Shown here one piece after another: positions 36,121-44,971 of a DNA stretch of 64,000 nt (position 1 is its first letter; every line of letters starts with the position of its first letter). The stretch comes from Pseudoxanthomonas sp. F37. Lineage in GTDB: Bacteria; Pseudomonadota; Gammaproteobacteria; Xanthomonadales; Xanthomonadaceae. The stretch is from assembly GCF_022965755.1 (NCBI RefSeq), contig NZ_CP095187.1, positions 2,418,001 to 2,482,000 of the forward strand, written 5' to 3'. The notes under the pieces are model-generated. The model ran no database searches and was not told the DNA's origin. It worked only from the letters and a program-made list of their open reading frames with translations. The translations under genes and the position numbers were made by a program.

Positions 36121-36160
36121 CACCGCGGGATTCTAAGCACTAAGGCCCCTCGAGGTCAGA

Positions 36161-36177
36161 TGCGACGGAATGTCGCA
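36161..36177. promoter_or_regulatory. palindromic operator candidate, copper-type cluster site 1
   Basis: TGCGAC-GGAAT-GTCGCA, a perfect 6-bp inverted repeat upstream of the DUF2946 gene. The same repeat with a different 5-base centre occurs upstream of the next gene at 37525-37543. Confidence 0.6.
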
Positions 36178-36186
36178 CCCGGCTCG

Positions 36187-37485
36187 TCACGGCCACCGGA
36201 CGCGTGCGCCGTGCAGGTCCGGCGCATCGCTGGACACATCGGTCCACACCAGCCATGCGGCCTCGTCGTGCCATTGCAGCCGCGGGATTCCACTGGCCCG
36301 TCCACGCGCGGACAGGGTGGCCACGCGCACGTGCTGCGTCTGCCGCCATGCGTCGTCGTAACGGCCCAGCACCAGCGCCTGGCGCCCGTCGGGCGTCTGT
36401 TCCAGCCAGCTCACCAGCTGCTGGCCGCCGCCGCGTGCCAGGCCCAGGCGACCGAGTACCTGCGGGCCCTTCGCCAGCGTCACCGGCGCGGCGAACGTAT
36501 CGCCGGCGTCCGTGGAGCGCGCTGCCCGCAGCTCCGGCGCGCCCTCGGCTTCCGTGTACCACGCGACCCAGACCGTTGCGCCGTCGGCGACCACCACGGG
36601 CCCGTTCACCGGGCATCCCGCGATCCGCCAGCCGTCCGCATGCACGTCGCGCGGAGCCGTCCAGCGTTCGCCATCGAAGCGGACGATGCGCGTATCGCGG
36701 ATCTCGTCGGTGCTGCGTCCCCGGTAGACCACCACGACGCCGCGCTCGGTCACGGCGGACGAGGTGGTGCAGCAGTCGCAGGTGGAGGTGTCCAGGGGCC
36801 ACTCGGATTCCTGCCTCTCCCCCGCGCCGTAGATCGCGGCACGCAGCATCATGGGGGCGCCACCGCCGTGATGGCCGTCATCGTGATGCGCATGGGTGCC
36901 CCCGGCCGCCTTCTGCCGGCTGTCCAGCCAGGCGATGCCCAACCGGTCGCGCGCCTGCGGCCAGAAGGTGACGAAACCATGGTCGCCCGGCGTGCCGGCG
37001 GGATGCACCAGTTGCGGCGCGCTCCATGTCGCCCCGCCGTCGCCGGAACGCACCAGGTCGATGCCGTAGTCCATGCGCGAGGGCCCGGTGCTGCGCAGCC
37101 AGTGCGCCCACAGCGAGCCGTCCGGCAAGGCCTGGACATGCGGCGTGTCGGCCCAGTTGACGAACCACTTCGTGCCCTGGGCGATCGTTCGCGGCGCTTG
37201 CCAGTCCCCGGACTGCGCGGGACGACGGCTGAATCGCAGCCGATGCCCCCCTTCGTCCATCGGCTCCACCCAGCTCATCAGCAGCGCGCCGTCCGGCGCG
37301 GCGACCAGGTCGGGCTGCGCGGCATGGGCGGGCGACGGCAGGCGCAGGACTTCCACCTTGGGTGGAGTGGCGCCGACAGCGGGGGCCGGCGCGTCGGCGG
37401 GCGAACAGGCCGACAGCGCGAGGGTCAGCATCGGCAACACGGCACGCGACCAGCGGGACAAGGGCATGGGGAGGTTTCCGGCCAT
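36187..37485 (-). CDS. His-rich beta-propeller (sialidase-like) lipoprotein of the copper-type cluster
   Basis: A 432-residue lipoprotein (lipobox LSAC, Cys27) with repeated BNR/Asp-box-like strands such as RSGDGGATW and RSTDAGDTF, giving a predicted beta-propeller. Two probable metal sites stand out: a histidine loop HAHHDDGHH (about 198-206) and CDCC (236-239). Sialidase catalytic residues are not obvious, so the enzyme name usually attached to this fold should not be trusted. First gene of the copper-type cluster; likely a periplasmic copper-binding protein. Start 37485, with 37467 as alternative. Confidence 0.78.
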   Translation of the reverse strand: MAGNLPMPLSRWSRAVLPMLTLALSACSPADAPAPAVGATPPKVEVLRLPSPAHAAQPDLVAAPDGALLMSWVEPMDEGGHRLRFSRRPAQSGDWQAPRTIAQGTKWFVNWADTPHVQALPDGSLWAHWLRSTGPSRMDYGIDLVRSGDGGATWSAPQLVHPAGTPGDHGFVTFWPQARDRLGIAWLDSRQKAAGGTHAHHDDGHHGGGAPMMLRAAIYGAGERQESEWPLDTSTCDCCTTSSAVTERGVVVVYRGRSTDEIRDTRIVRFDGERWTAPRDVHADGWRIAGCPVNGPVVVADGATVWVAWYTEAEGAPELRAARSTDAGDTFAAPVTLAKGPQVLGRLGLARGGGQQLVSWLEQTPDGRQALVLGRYDDAWRQTQHVRVATLSARGRASGIPRLQWHDEAAWLVWTDVSSDAPDLHGARVRWP

Positions 37486-37495
37486 CGGGACCCCG

Positions 37496-37514
37496 GCATT
37501 CCATCACGGAATGC
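37496..37514. promoter_or_regulatory. palindrome in leader of beta-propeller gene
   Basis: GCATTCC-ATCAC-GGAATGC, a perfect 7-bp inverted repeat ending 11 bases before the start codon at 37485. It may be a leader hairpin or a second operator. Confidence 0.4.
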
Positions 37515-37524
37515 GGCCACCCGA

Positions 37525-37543
37525 CTGCGACCGCGTGTCGCAG
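37525..37543. promoter_or_regulatory. palindromic operator candidate, copper-type cluster site 2
   Basis: CTGCGAC-CGCGT-GTCGCAG, a perfect 7-bp inverted repeat about 40 bases before the beta-propeller gene, matching site 1 at 36161-36177 in its inner six bases and spacing. Confidence 0.6.
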
Positions 37544-37573
37544 GCTTTCGCATCGCCCGCCGGCCCCACCGTT

Positions 37574-37579
37574 TATCCT
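37574..37579 (+). promoter_or_regulatory. xseA -10 element, leaderless start
   Basis: TATCCT, then six bases, then the ATG at 37586; no ribosome site. Confidence 0.4.
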
Positions 37580-37585
37580 TCCCGT

Positions 37586-38917
37586 ATGACCGACACCGCC
37601 CGCGACATCCTGACGCCCACCCAGCTGAACACGCTCGCCCGCGACCTGCTGGAAGGCGCGTTCCCGCTGGTGTGGGTGGAGGGCGAACTGGGCAACGTCA
37701 CCCGCCCCGCTTCGGGCCACCTGTACTTCACCCTGAAGGACGCGCGCGCGCAGGTGCGCTGCGCCATGTTCAAGCCCAAGAGCCAGTGGCTGAAGTTCGC
37801 TCCGCGCGAGGGCCTGCGCGTGCTCGCGCGCGGCCGGTTGACGCTCTATGAGGCACGCGGCGACTACCAGCTGGTGATCGACAGCCTGGAAGAAGCCGGC
37901 GAAGGCGCGCTGCGCAGGGCGTTCGAGGAATTGAGGGCCAGGCTCACCGCCGAAGGCCTGTTCGACGACGCGCGCAAGCGCGCCCTGCCCGCCCATGTGC
38001 GGCGTCTGGGCGTGCTGACCTCGCCCACCGGCGCGGCCGTGCGCGACGTGCTGAGCGTGCTGCAGCGCCGCTTCCCGCTGCTGGAGGTCGACGTGCTGCC
38101 CGTGCAGGTGCAGGGCGACACCGCGGCGGCGCAGATCGTGGACATGCTGCAGCGCGCGGCACGCAGTGGCCGTTACGACGTGCTGCTGGTGGCACGCGGC
38201 GGGGGCTCGCTGGAGGACCTGTGGGCGTTCAACGACGAGCGTCTGGCGCGCGCCATCGCCGCGTCCCCCGTGCCGGTCGTTTCCGCTGTCGGCCATGAGA
38301 CCGACTTCACCCTGGCCGATTTCGCCGCCGACCTGCGCGCACCCACGCCCTCCGTGGCGGCCGAACTGCTGGTGCCGGACCGGCGCGACCTGCTGGCGCG
38401 CGTGCGGGTGCTGCAGCGCCGGCTCGCGACCACCCAGGCGCACCGACTGCGCAGCGCCATGCAACGCGCCGACCGCGCTGCGCTGCGCCTCAATGCGCTG
38501 CGGCCACAGGCGCGCCTGGAGATGCTGCGGCGTCGCCAGGCAGACGCCGCGCGTCGCCTGCATGCGCTGTGGCGCGACCAGCAGGCGCGTCGTCAGGCCG
38601 CGCTCCGCCATGCCGAGGCCGTTCTTCGCGCCCACGCACCCCGGCGTCGACTGGAACAACTGCGTGCGCGACTGTTGGCCCTCGCCCCCCGCCCCCAGGC
38701 CGCCGTCGCGCGCACGCTGCAACGGGATGCCCTGCGCCTGCGCGCGCTGGCACGTTCACTGGAAGCCGTCAGCCCGCTGGCGACCGTGGCCCGCGGCTAT
38801 GCCTTGATCACCAAGGAAGACGGAACACTGGTGCGCTCAGTGGCGCAGGTGCAGCCCGGCGAGCGCGTGGACGCACAGGTGGGCGATGGCCGCCTGAAGC
38901 TGCGCGCCGAATCCTAG
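37586..38917 (+). CDS. xseA: exodeoxyribonuclease VII large subunit
   Basis: A 443-residue subunit of the single-strand-specific exonuclease VII. It has the N-terminal OB-fold ([27 protein letters not shown]), the catalytic core ([59 protein letters not shown]) and a long Arg/Ala-rich coiled coil (about 270-400). Intact. Divergent from the copper-type cluster. Confidence 0.96.
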   Translation: MTDTARDILTPTQLNTLARDLLEGAFPLVWVEGELGNVTRPASGHLYFTLKDARAQVRCAMFKPKSQWLKFAPREGLRVLARGRLTLYEARGDYQLVIDSLEEAGEGALRRAFEELRARLTAEGLFDDARKRALPAHVRRLGVLTSPTGAAVRDVLSVLQRRFPLLEVDVLPVQVQGDTAAAQIVDMLQRAARSGRYDVLLVARGGGSLEDLWAFNDERLARAIAASPVPVVSAVGHETDFTLADFAADLRAPTPSVAAELLVPDRRDLLARVRVLQRRLATTQAHRLRSAMQRADRAALRLNALRPQARLEMLRRRQADAARRLHALWRDQQARRQAALRHAEAVLRAHAPRRRLEQLRARLLALAPRPQAAVARTLQRDALRLRALARSLEAVSPLATVARGYALITKEDGTLVRSVAQVQPGERVDAQVGDGRLKLRAES

Positions 38918-38985
38918 GGCCGGTCCACGGCACCCCACTTCAATGCGCGGCCGCCCGGACGTCCGCGCCACACCAGGAGCACCAC

Positions 38986-39330
38986 ATGATCACCCGCGAA
39001 CAACTGGTCGAGATGTTCGACAACATGGCCCGGGAAACCTCCTGGGACCTGCGCAAGCCGCTGGTCTGGGGGTACTTCTTCACCCACCACGCGCGGCCTG
39101 CGCTGGAGGCGGTGGTACCGCTGCTGCAGGCGCAGGGCTACCGCGTCATCGCGCTGTACCTGGAGGACAAGGACGACCGCAAGGACCCGGACCTGTGGTG
39201 GCTGCATGTCGAAAAGACCGAAGTGCACACGCCGGACAGCCTCCACGAGCGCAACCAGGCCCTGTACCGCTTCGCCGAGGAACACGGCCTGGATGCCTAC
39301 GACGGCATGGATGTGGGCGCCATCGACTGA
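38986..39330 (+). CDS. rraB: RraB-family regulator of ribonuclease E
   Basis: A 114-residue acidic protein matching the RraB ferredoxin-like fold, with WGYFFTHHARPALE and DPDLWWLHVEKTEVHTPDSLHERNQALYRFAEEHGLDAYDGMDVG. In E. coli RraB binds and inhibits RNase E. Xanthomonad RraB-like proteins may have other partners. CAGGAG precedes the ATG at 38986. Confidence 0.87.
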   Translation: MITREQLVEMFDNMARETSWDLRKPLVWGYFFTHHARPALEAVVPLLQAQGYRVIALYLEDKDDRKDPDLWWLHVEKTEVHTPDSLHERNQALYRFAEEHGLDAYDGMDVGAID

Positions 39331-39435
39331 CGCGCCCCCCGCCCGTGAGCGCGGGCCGGACCCGAAGCCCACCCGCTCAACCCCGTTCTCCGACCCCGTG
39401 CGTTCGACTCCCTGTCCCACACACGGAGTCATGCC

Positions 39436-41202
39436 ATGTCGCACCGTCTGACCGTTACCCTGCTGGCCGCCGCCCTGCTGGCCGCCTGCCAGTCCAGCCC
39501 CACCGCACAGCACCCGGCCGAAACGGAGGCGACGGCCGCCGCTGCCGACGCCGCTCTCACCCAACAGGCCGCGGCGGCCGCACGCAGCGAGCAGGCCACG
39601 CTGGACAGCATCGTGGTGACCGGAACCAGCCTGCACCGCGAGCAGGCCAAGGCCGCCCTGCCCACCCGGCACGCCTATGCGCCGCCTGCACCGCCGGCTC
39701 CGGTGATGGCGATGGAATACCGCAGCGCACACGCGCCCGTGGCCCTGCCCGCCGCGCCGGCCAACACCGAGAAGTACGCCGAACGCGACGACAACCCGGT
39801 CAGGCGCACGCTGGACCAACCCGTCTCCACGTTCTCCATCGATGTGGACACCGGCAGCTACAGCAACGTGCGGCGCATGCTGCGCGAAGGGCAGCGTCCT
39901 CCGTCGGACGCGGTGCGCGCGGAGGAATTCATCAACTACTTCCGCTACGGCCATGCCGCGCCGACCGAGCGCGGCCGTCCGTTCAACGTCACCACCGAAC
40001 TCGCACCCGCGCCCTGGAACGCCAGGCGCCAGCTGCTGATGGTCGGCATCAAGGGCTACGACGTGCCCAAGGCCACGCTGCCGCCGGCCAACCTGGTGTT
40101 CCTGCTGGACACCTCCGGTTCGATGGAATCGCCGGACAAGCTGCCGCTGCTGAAGCAGTCCTTCGCCCAGCTGGTGCCGCAGCTGCGCCGCCAGGACCGC
40201 GTGAGCATCGTGGTGTACGCCGGCTCGGCCGGACTGGTGCTGCCGCCCACGCCGGGCGACCGGCACGGGGAGATCCTCGGCGCCCTGGACCGCCTGCAGG
40301 CCGGCGGCAGCACCAACGGCGGCGACGGTATCCGGCTGGCCTATGCCATGGCGAAGCAGGCCTTCGTCAAGGACGGCGTGAACCGCGTGATCCTGGCCAC
40401 CGATGGCGACTTCAACGTCGGCACCGTCAGCCAGGATGCGCTGGAAACGATGGTGGCCGACCAGCGCAGGTCGGGCATCGCACTGACCACGCTCGGCTTC
40501 GGCACCGGCAACTACAACGACGCGTTGGCCGAGAAGCTGGCCGATGTCGGCGATGGCAACCATGCCTACATCGACACCCTGCAGGAAGGCCGCAAGGTGC
40601 TGGTGGACGAGATGCAGTCCACCTTGCTGACCATCGCCCGCGACGTGAAGATCCAGGTGGAGTTCAACCCGGCGGTGGTGTCCGAGTATCGCCTGATCGG
40701 CTACGAGAACCGCGTGCTGGCCAACGAGGATTTCGCCAACGACAAGGTCGATGCCGGCGACATCGGCGCGGGCCACGAAGTCACCGCGCTGTACGAAATC
40801 ACGCCGGCCGGCAGCGGCGCCGACCGCCTGCCCGCGCTGCGCTATGGCGACAGGCAGGTGGCCGCCGGCACCCCGACCGACGAAGTCGCGCACGTGCGCC
40901 TGCGCTACAAGCTGCCGGGGCAGGACAGCAGCCGCCTGATCGAAACCCCGATTGCACGCACCTCGCTGACCACGCAGCCCAGCGACGCCTTCCGGTTCGC
41001 CAGCGCGGTGGCGGCCTACGCCGACCTGCTGCGGGGCGGCCGGCGCATCGACGGTTGGGACTGGCGCGACGTGGCCCGCGCGGCACGGCAGGCCCGTGGC
41101 CGCGACCCGCACGGCCTGAAGGCGGAGTTCGTCGACCTGGTCGACCAGGCACGGCGGCTGGTCGCGGTGCCGGACGATGCGCCCGCCATCGCGGGCGAAT
41201 GA
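39436..41202 (+). CDS. von Willebrand factor A domain lipoprotein (YfbK-like)
   Basis: A 588-residue lipoprotein (lipobox LLAAC, Cys18). A low-complexity Ala/Pro-rich stretch contains LDSIVVTGTS at 56-65, a motif usually seen near the N-terminus of TonB-dependent receptors. The conserved YfbK N-domain (FSIDVDTGSYSNVRRML) follows, then a vWA domain with MIDAS DTSGSM at 225-230 and GGSTNGGDGIRLAY, then a C-terminal DUF3520-like region. GGAG ribosome site precedes the ATG. Function of the family is unclear; metal-dependent adhesion or envelope complex assembly is likely. Confidence 0.88.
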   Translation: MSHRLTVTLLAAALLAACQSSPTAQHPAETEATAAAADAALTQQAAAAARSEQATLDSIVVTGTSLHREQAKAALPTRHAYAPPAPPAPVMAMEYRSAHAPVALPAAPANTEKYAERDDNPVRRTLDQPVSTFSIDVDTGSYSNVRRMLREGQRPPSDAVRAEEFINYFRYGHAAPTERGRPFNVTTELAPAPWNARRQLLMVGIKGYDVPKATLPPANLVFLLDTSGSMESPDKLPLLKQSFAQLVPQLRRQDRVSIVVYAGSAGLVLPPTPGDRHGEILGALDRLQAGGSTNGGDGIRLAYAMAKQAFVKDGVNRVILATDGDFNVGTVSQDALETMVADQRRSGIALTTLGFGTGNYNDALAEKLADVGDGNHAYIDTLQEGRKVLVDEMQSTLLTIARDVKIQVEFNPAVVSEYRLIGYENRVLANEDFANDKVDAGDIGAGHEVTALYEITPAGSGADRLPALRYGDRQVAAGTPTDEVAHVRLRYKLPGQDSSRLIETPIARTSLTTQPSDAFRFASAVAAYADLLRGGRRIDGWDWRDVARAARQARGRDPHGLKAEFVDLVDQARRLVAVPDDAPAIAGE

Positions 41203-41251
41203 GTCGCGCGCCGGGGGCGGCACGGACGCCGCCCCTCCCGCACCGCCCGGC

Positions 41252-44158
41252 CTACACCGTGTCGACCACGCCGACCTGCTCCAGGTTCGCCGTCGGCCGT
41301 CCCAGCAGATAGCCCTGGCCCAGATGGCAGCCCAGCTCGATCAACGCGCTGCGCTGCTCCTCGGTTTCCACGCCTTCGGCGATGGTCTCGATGCCCAGCG
41401 TGCCGGCCAGCGCCAGGATCGCGCGCACCAGCGCCAGGCTCTCCGGCCGCGCTTCGGCCCCCAGTCCCGACACGAAGCTGCGGTCGATCTTCAGCACGGA
41501 AATCGGGAAACGGTGCAGATACGACAGCGCCGAGAAGCCGGTGCCGAAGTCGTCCAGCTGCGCCAGGATGCCGTGCTGGCGCAGCGTGCGCAGGATGCGC
41601 AGCGTGCGCGGGGCGTCGTCCAGCAGCGCGACTTCGGTGATCTCCAGCCGCAACCTGGCCGGATCGGCGCCATGGGCCTCGAACATCGCCAGCAGGCGAT
41701 CGCCGAAGTCGGGCGAACGGAAATGCCGCGGCGACACGTTCACCGAGATGTAGCCGTCCACGCCCCGCGCGATCTGCCGCACCACCTGCTCGTACAGCAG
41801 CCAGTCGACCTGTTCGATCAGGCCGCTGTCCTCGCCCAGGCCGATGAACTCGGCCGGCAGCAGCAGGCCGCGGCGCTCGTGCTGCCAACGCAGCAGCGCC
41901 TCGTGGCCGATCACCCGGCCGTCGTCCATGCGGCGGATGGGCTGGTAGAACGGCAGGAAATCGCGATGGTTGATCGCGCGGCGCAGGTCGGCTTCCAGGT
42001 CCAGGCTCTGCATCGCCGCTTCGCGCATGGCTTCGTCGAACAGGGCGCAGCGGTCGCGCCCCTGTTCCTTGGCGCGGTACATCGCGGCATCGGCGTCGCG
42101 CAGCAGCTCTTCGCCGTTGCGATAGCGCGGGTGCCACACGGCGATGCCCAGGCTGGCGGAGGGAAACAGCTCGCGGCCGGCCACCCACATCGGCCGCCCC
42201 AGCACGCTCAGCAGGCGCTGCGCGAACTCGCGCACGTTCTCCACGCCCTCGGTGTATTCCACCAGCAGGGCGAATTCGTCGCCGCCCAGCCGCGAGACCA
42301 CATCGTCCTCGCGCACGCTCATGATGATGCGCCGCGCCACCTCCACCAGCAGTTCGTCGCCGGCGGCGTGGCCCATGCTGTCGTTGACCAGCTTGAAGCG
42401 GTCCAGGTCGAGGAACAGCACGGCGAAGGCCTGGCCGTCGCCATGCCGCGCTCGCTCGATGGCGGCCGACAGCCGGTCCAGCAGGTGCGGACGGTTCGGC
42501 AGCCCCGTCAGCGCATCGTGGGTCGCCTGGTAGGTGAGCTGCTGCTCGGCGCGCAGGCGCTCGCCGATCTGTGCGCGCAGCTGGTGGTTGGCTTCGGCCA
42601 GTTCGCGGGTGCGCTCGTCCACCCTGCGTTCCAACTCGGCATGCGCGCTGCGCAGGCGCTCATGGGTGCGCTGCCGGTCCAGTCCGTTGCCGATGTGGTG
42701 GGCCACGAAGGTCAGCAGGTTCTGGTCGTGCGAGGTGAACTTCACCTCTTCGGTGTAGCTCTGCACCACCACCGTGCCGACCACGTCCTCGCCGCGGAAC
42801 AGCGGCACGCCCAGCCAGCTGTATGCGGGCGGGCCGTGCTGTTGCAGCTTGCCCTCCCCGGCCAGCTGGGCGATCACCGGGCGGTCGGCCAGCAGCGGCC
42901 GGCCCGTGGCGATCACGTACTCGGTCAGGCCGTTGGTCATGCGCCGCGACTTGCGCATCGGGTCGCGCTCGTCGATCGAGTACGGAAAGTTGAGCTGTTC
43001 GCCATCGTCCGAGACCAGGGCGATGTAGAAGTTCCGCGCATTGATCAGTTCGTCCACCACCGTGTGGACGTCGGCATAGAAGCGTTCGAGGGTCTCGGAG
43101 GTGATGGCGAGCTCGGTGATGCGGAACAGCGCGCGCTGCAGCTTCTCGGCACGCTTGCGCTCCATGATCTCGGCCTGCAGCTCGCGGTTGGCGCGCTGCA
43201 GCTCGTGCGTGCGCACCGCCACGCGATGCTCCAGCTCCACGTGCGCATGCTTGCGGTCCAGCGCGGTCAGGATGTGCTGGGCCACGTAGCCCAGCAGCGC
43301 GCGGTCCTCGTCGGCGTAGCTGGCGGGCGCGTCGTAGCTCTGCACGACGATGGCGCCGCAGACGCGGTCGTCGCGGCGCATGGGCACGCCCAGCCAGTCC
43401 AGGCTGTCCGGCCCGTGCGAGGGGTCGCGAATCACGCCCAGCTTCTGCCGGATCACCGCCGACGGTCCACGCAGGGGCTGACCGTGGCGCAGCAGCGCGA
43501 ACGTCATGCTGTTGGCCATTTCCTCTTCGCCGAACTCGCGTTCCGGCTCGGCGACGTACGGATCGCGCTGGTCGGCGAAGTACAGGAACCGGACCGTCCG
43601 GCGCTGGTCGTCGTAGAGGACGATGTAGCAGTTCTCCGCGTACATCAGCGAGTTCACCACCGCATGGATGCGGCGGAGCATCTCGGGCATCTCCAGGTCG
43701 GCACCGGCCAGGTCGGCGATCTCGTAGAGGGCCTGCTGCAGCCGCTTGGACTTCTCCAGGGACACGATGCGCGCCTGCGCGCGCGAGGCGTCCAGGGTGG
43801 TTTCGAGCAGGGTGCACGCCAGCGCGAGCCATGCCGCTTCCTGGTCGGCCGGTCCGGTCCGGGACCCGGCCATCGCCAGGGCCATGCGGGCGTTGCCGTC
43901 GGCGTTGTCCCAGGCGTGCACGCGCAGATCCGGATCGTCATGCTCGGCCGCGTCGGCCAGGGCCTGGTCCGCACGTCGGCGCAGCGCGGCCGATGCGCCC
44001 GGCGAGGCGGCGCTGCCACCGCCCAGTGCCCAGTCGCGCCAGCACACCGCCAGCTCCGCACCCGGCGGCAGCAGGCCGCACAGGATCGCCGCGATCCGCT
44101 CTGCGGGCGACGCGGGCGTGCTGACCGGATTGTCTGCGCTCACCGATGGCGTAGGCAT
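41252..44158 (-). CDS. dual-GAF, GGDEF and EAL c-di-GMP signalling protein
   Basis: A 968-residue cytoplasmic protein. Order: helical N-terminus (1-120), GAF1 (about 125-290), coiled coil (HELQRANRELQAEIMERKRA), GAF2 (about 330-490), second coiled coil, GGDEF (about 530-690) and EAL (about 705-955). The cyclase site GGDEF is intact, with RxxD (REDD) five residues upstream. The EAL side keeps GHEALLRW, NVSPRHF, EITEVALLDD, DDFGTGFSALSYL and AEGVETEEQ, so both activities look possible. The two GAF domains have near-identical SLDWLGVPMRRDD and YSWLGVPLFRGED cores. No membrane helix. ATG 44158 chosen; the ribosome site is weak. Confidence 0.9.
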   Translation of the reverse strand: MPTPSVSADNPVSTPASPAERIAAILCGLLPPGAELAVCWRDWALGGGSAASPGASAALRRRADQALADAAEHDDPDLRVHAWDNADGNARMALAMAGSRTGPADQEAAWLALACTLLETTLDASRAQARIVSLEKSKRLQQALYEIADLAGADLEMPEMLRRIHAVVNSLMYAENCYIVLYDDQRRTVRFLYFADQRDPYVAEPEREFGEEEMANSMTFALLRHGQPLRGPSAVIRQKLGVIRDPSHGPDSLDWLGVPMRRDDRVCGAIVVQSYDAPASYADEDRALLGYVAQHILTALDRKHAHVELEHRVAVRTHELQRANRELQAEIMERKRAEKLQRALFRITELAITSETLERFYADVHTVVDELINARNFYIALVSDDGEQLNFPYSIDERDPMRKSRRMTNGLTEYVIATGRPLLADRPVIAQLAGEGKLQQHGPPAYSWLGVPLFRGEDVVGTVVVQSYTEEVKFTSHDQNLLTFVAHHIGNGLDRQRTHERLRSAHAELERRVDERTRELAEANHQLRAQIGERLRAEQQLTYQATHDALTGLPNRPHLLDRLSAAIERARHGDGQAFAVLFLDLDRFKLVNDSMGHAAGDELLVEVARRIIMSVREDDVVSRLGGDEFALLVEYTEGVENVREFAQRLLSVLGRPMWVAGRELFPSASLGIAVWHPRYRNGEELLRDADAAMYRAKEQGRDRCALFDEAMREAAMQSLDLEADLRRAINHRDFLPFYQPIRRMDDGRVIGHEALLRWQHERRGLLLPAEFIGLGEDSGLIEQVDWLLYEQVVRQIARGVDGYISVNVSPRHFRSPDFGDRLLAMFEAHGADPARLRLEITEVALLDDAPRTLRILRTLRQHGILAQLDDFGTGFSALSYLHRFPISVLKIDRSFVSGLGAEARPESLALVRAILALAGTLGIETIAEGVETEEQRSALIELGCHLGQGYLLGRPTANLEQVGVVDTV

Positions 44159-44416
44159 GGCCGTGTCCCGACAGAGACGGTACGTGTTCCTGGATATCCC
44201 CCGTGGCGAGCATACCGCCAGCCGGGTCCTGAACGGAAACGGCCACAGCAACCCCTGCGCCCCCTCCCGGCCGTTCCAGAGCGCATGCGCCCCTCGCCTG
44301 CTCCCGCCCGGTCTGCCGCACGGCCGGCCTGCGGCCCGCCCCTGGTGGGGCTCCGGCCCGCCGCTCCCGCGTGCCCCAGCTTCACGCGCACGCGCGGACC
44401 GCTTACGCTGGTGTCG

Positions 44417-44971
44417 GTGAACGACCTTGCCGAACCCGCCGACGAAACCCTGATGCTGGCCTATGCCGCCGGCGACGCGTCGGCCTTCGAACAGCTCTAT
44501 GCACGCCACCGTCGACCGCTGTACCGGTTCCTGCTGCGGCACCTGCGCGACGCCGCGCTGGCGGACGAGTTCTTCCAGGACACCTGGCAGCGCGTCATCG
44601 CTGCGCGCCAGGGCTGGAAACCGGAAGCCGCGTTCGCGACCTGGCTGTACCGGATCGCGCACAATCGGCTCAACGACCATTGGCGTGCACTCAAGCACCG
44701 GCCACCGGCGCCCGAGGACGCCGAGGCCCGCACCGAACGCGTCCCGGACCCGGATACGCCGGAGCGCCAGCTTTCGCAGTTCGAACAGCGACGGCACCTG
44801 CAGCTGGCCATGGACGAATTGCCGCCGGAGCAACGCGAGGTGCTGCTGCTGCGGCTGGAGCAGGAACTGACCCTGGAGGAGATCGGCGAAATCACCGGCG
44901 TGGGCCGGGAAACCGTGAAATCGCGGTTGCGCTATGCGATGGACCGGTTGCGGACGAGATTGAACGAATGA
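44417..44971 (+). CDS. ECF-family RNA polymerase sigma factor
   Basis: A 184-residue sigma-70 family factor with region 2 (FEQLYARHRRPLYRFLLRHLRDAALADEFFQDTWQRV) and region 4 (LPPEQREVLLLRLEQELTLEEIGEITGVGRETVKSRLRYA). The GTG at 44417 is chosen: a TACGCT -10-like hexamer lies seven bases upstream and no ribosome site is visible; GTG 44411 is the alternative. The stop overlaps the start of the next gene (ATGA), which encodes a single-helix membrane protein likely to act as its anti-sigma factor. Confidence 0.88.
   Translation: MNDLAEPADETLMLAYAAGDASAFEQLYARHRRPLYRFLLRHLRDAALADEFFQDTWQRVIAARQGWKPEAAFATWLYRIAHNRLNDHWRALKHRPPAPEDAEARTERVPDPDTPERQLSQFEQRRHLQLAMDELPPEQREVLLLRLEQELTLEEIGEITGVGRETVKSRLRYAMDRLRTRLNE

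Noticed and set aside
41177..44971. A 1264-codon plus-strand open frame opposite the GGDEF-EAL gene
   Set aside because: Only its last 184 codons are real (the ECF sigma factor); the rest is antisense low-complexity sequence.
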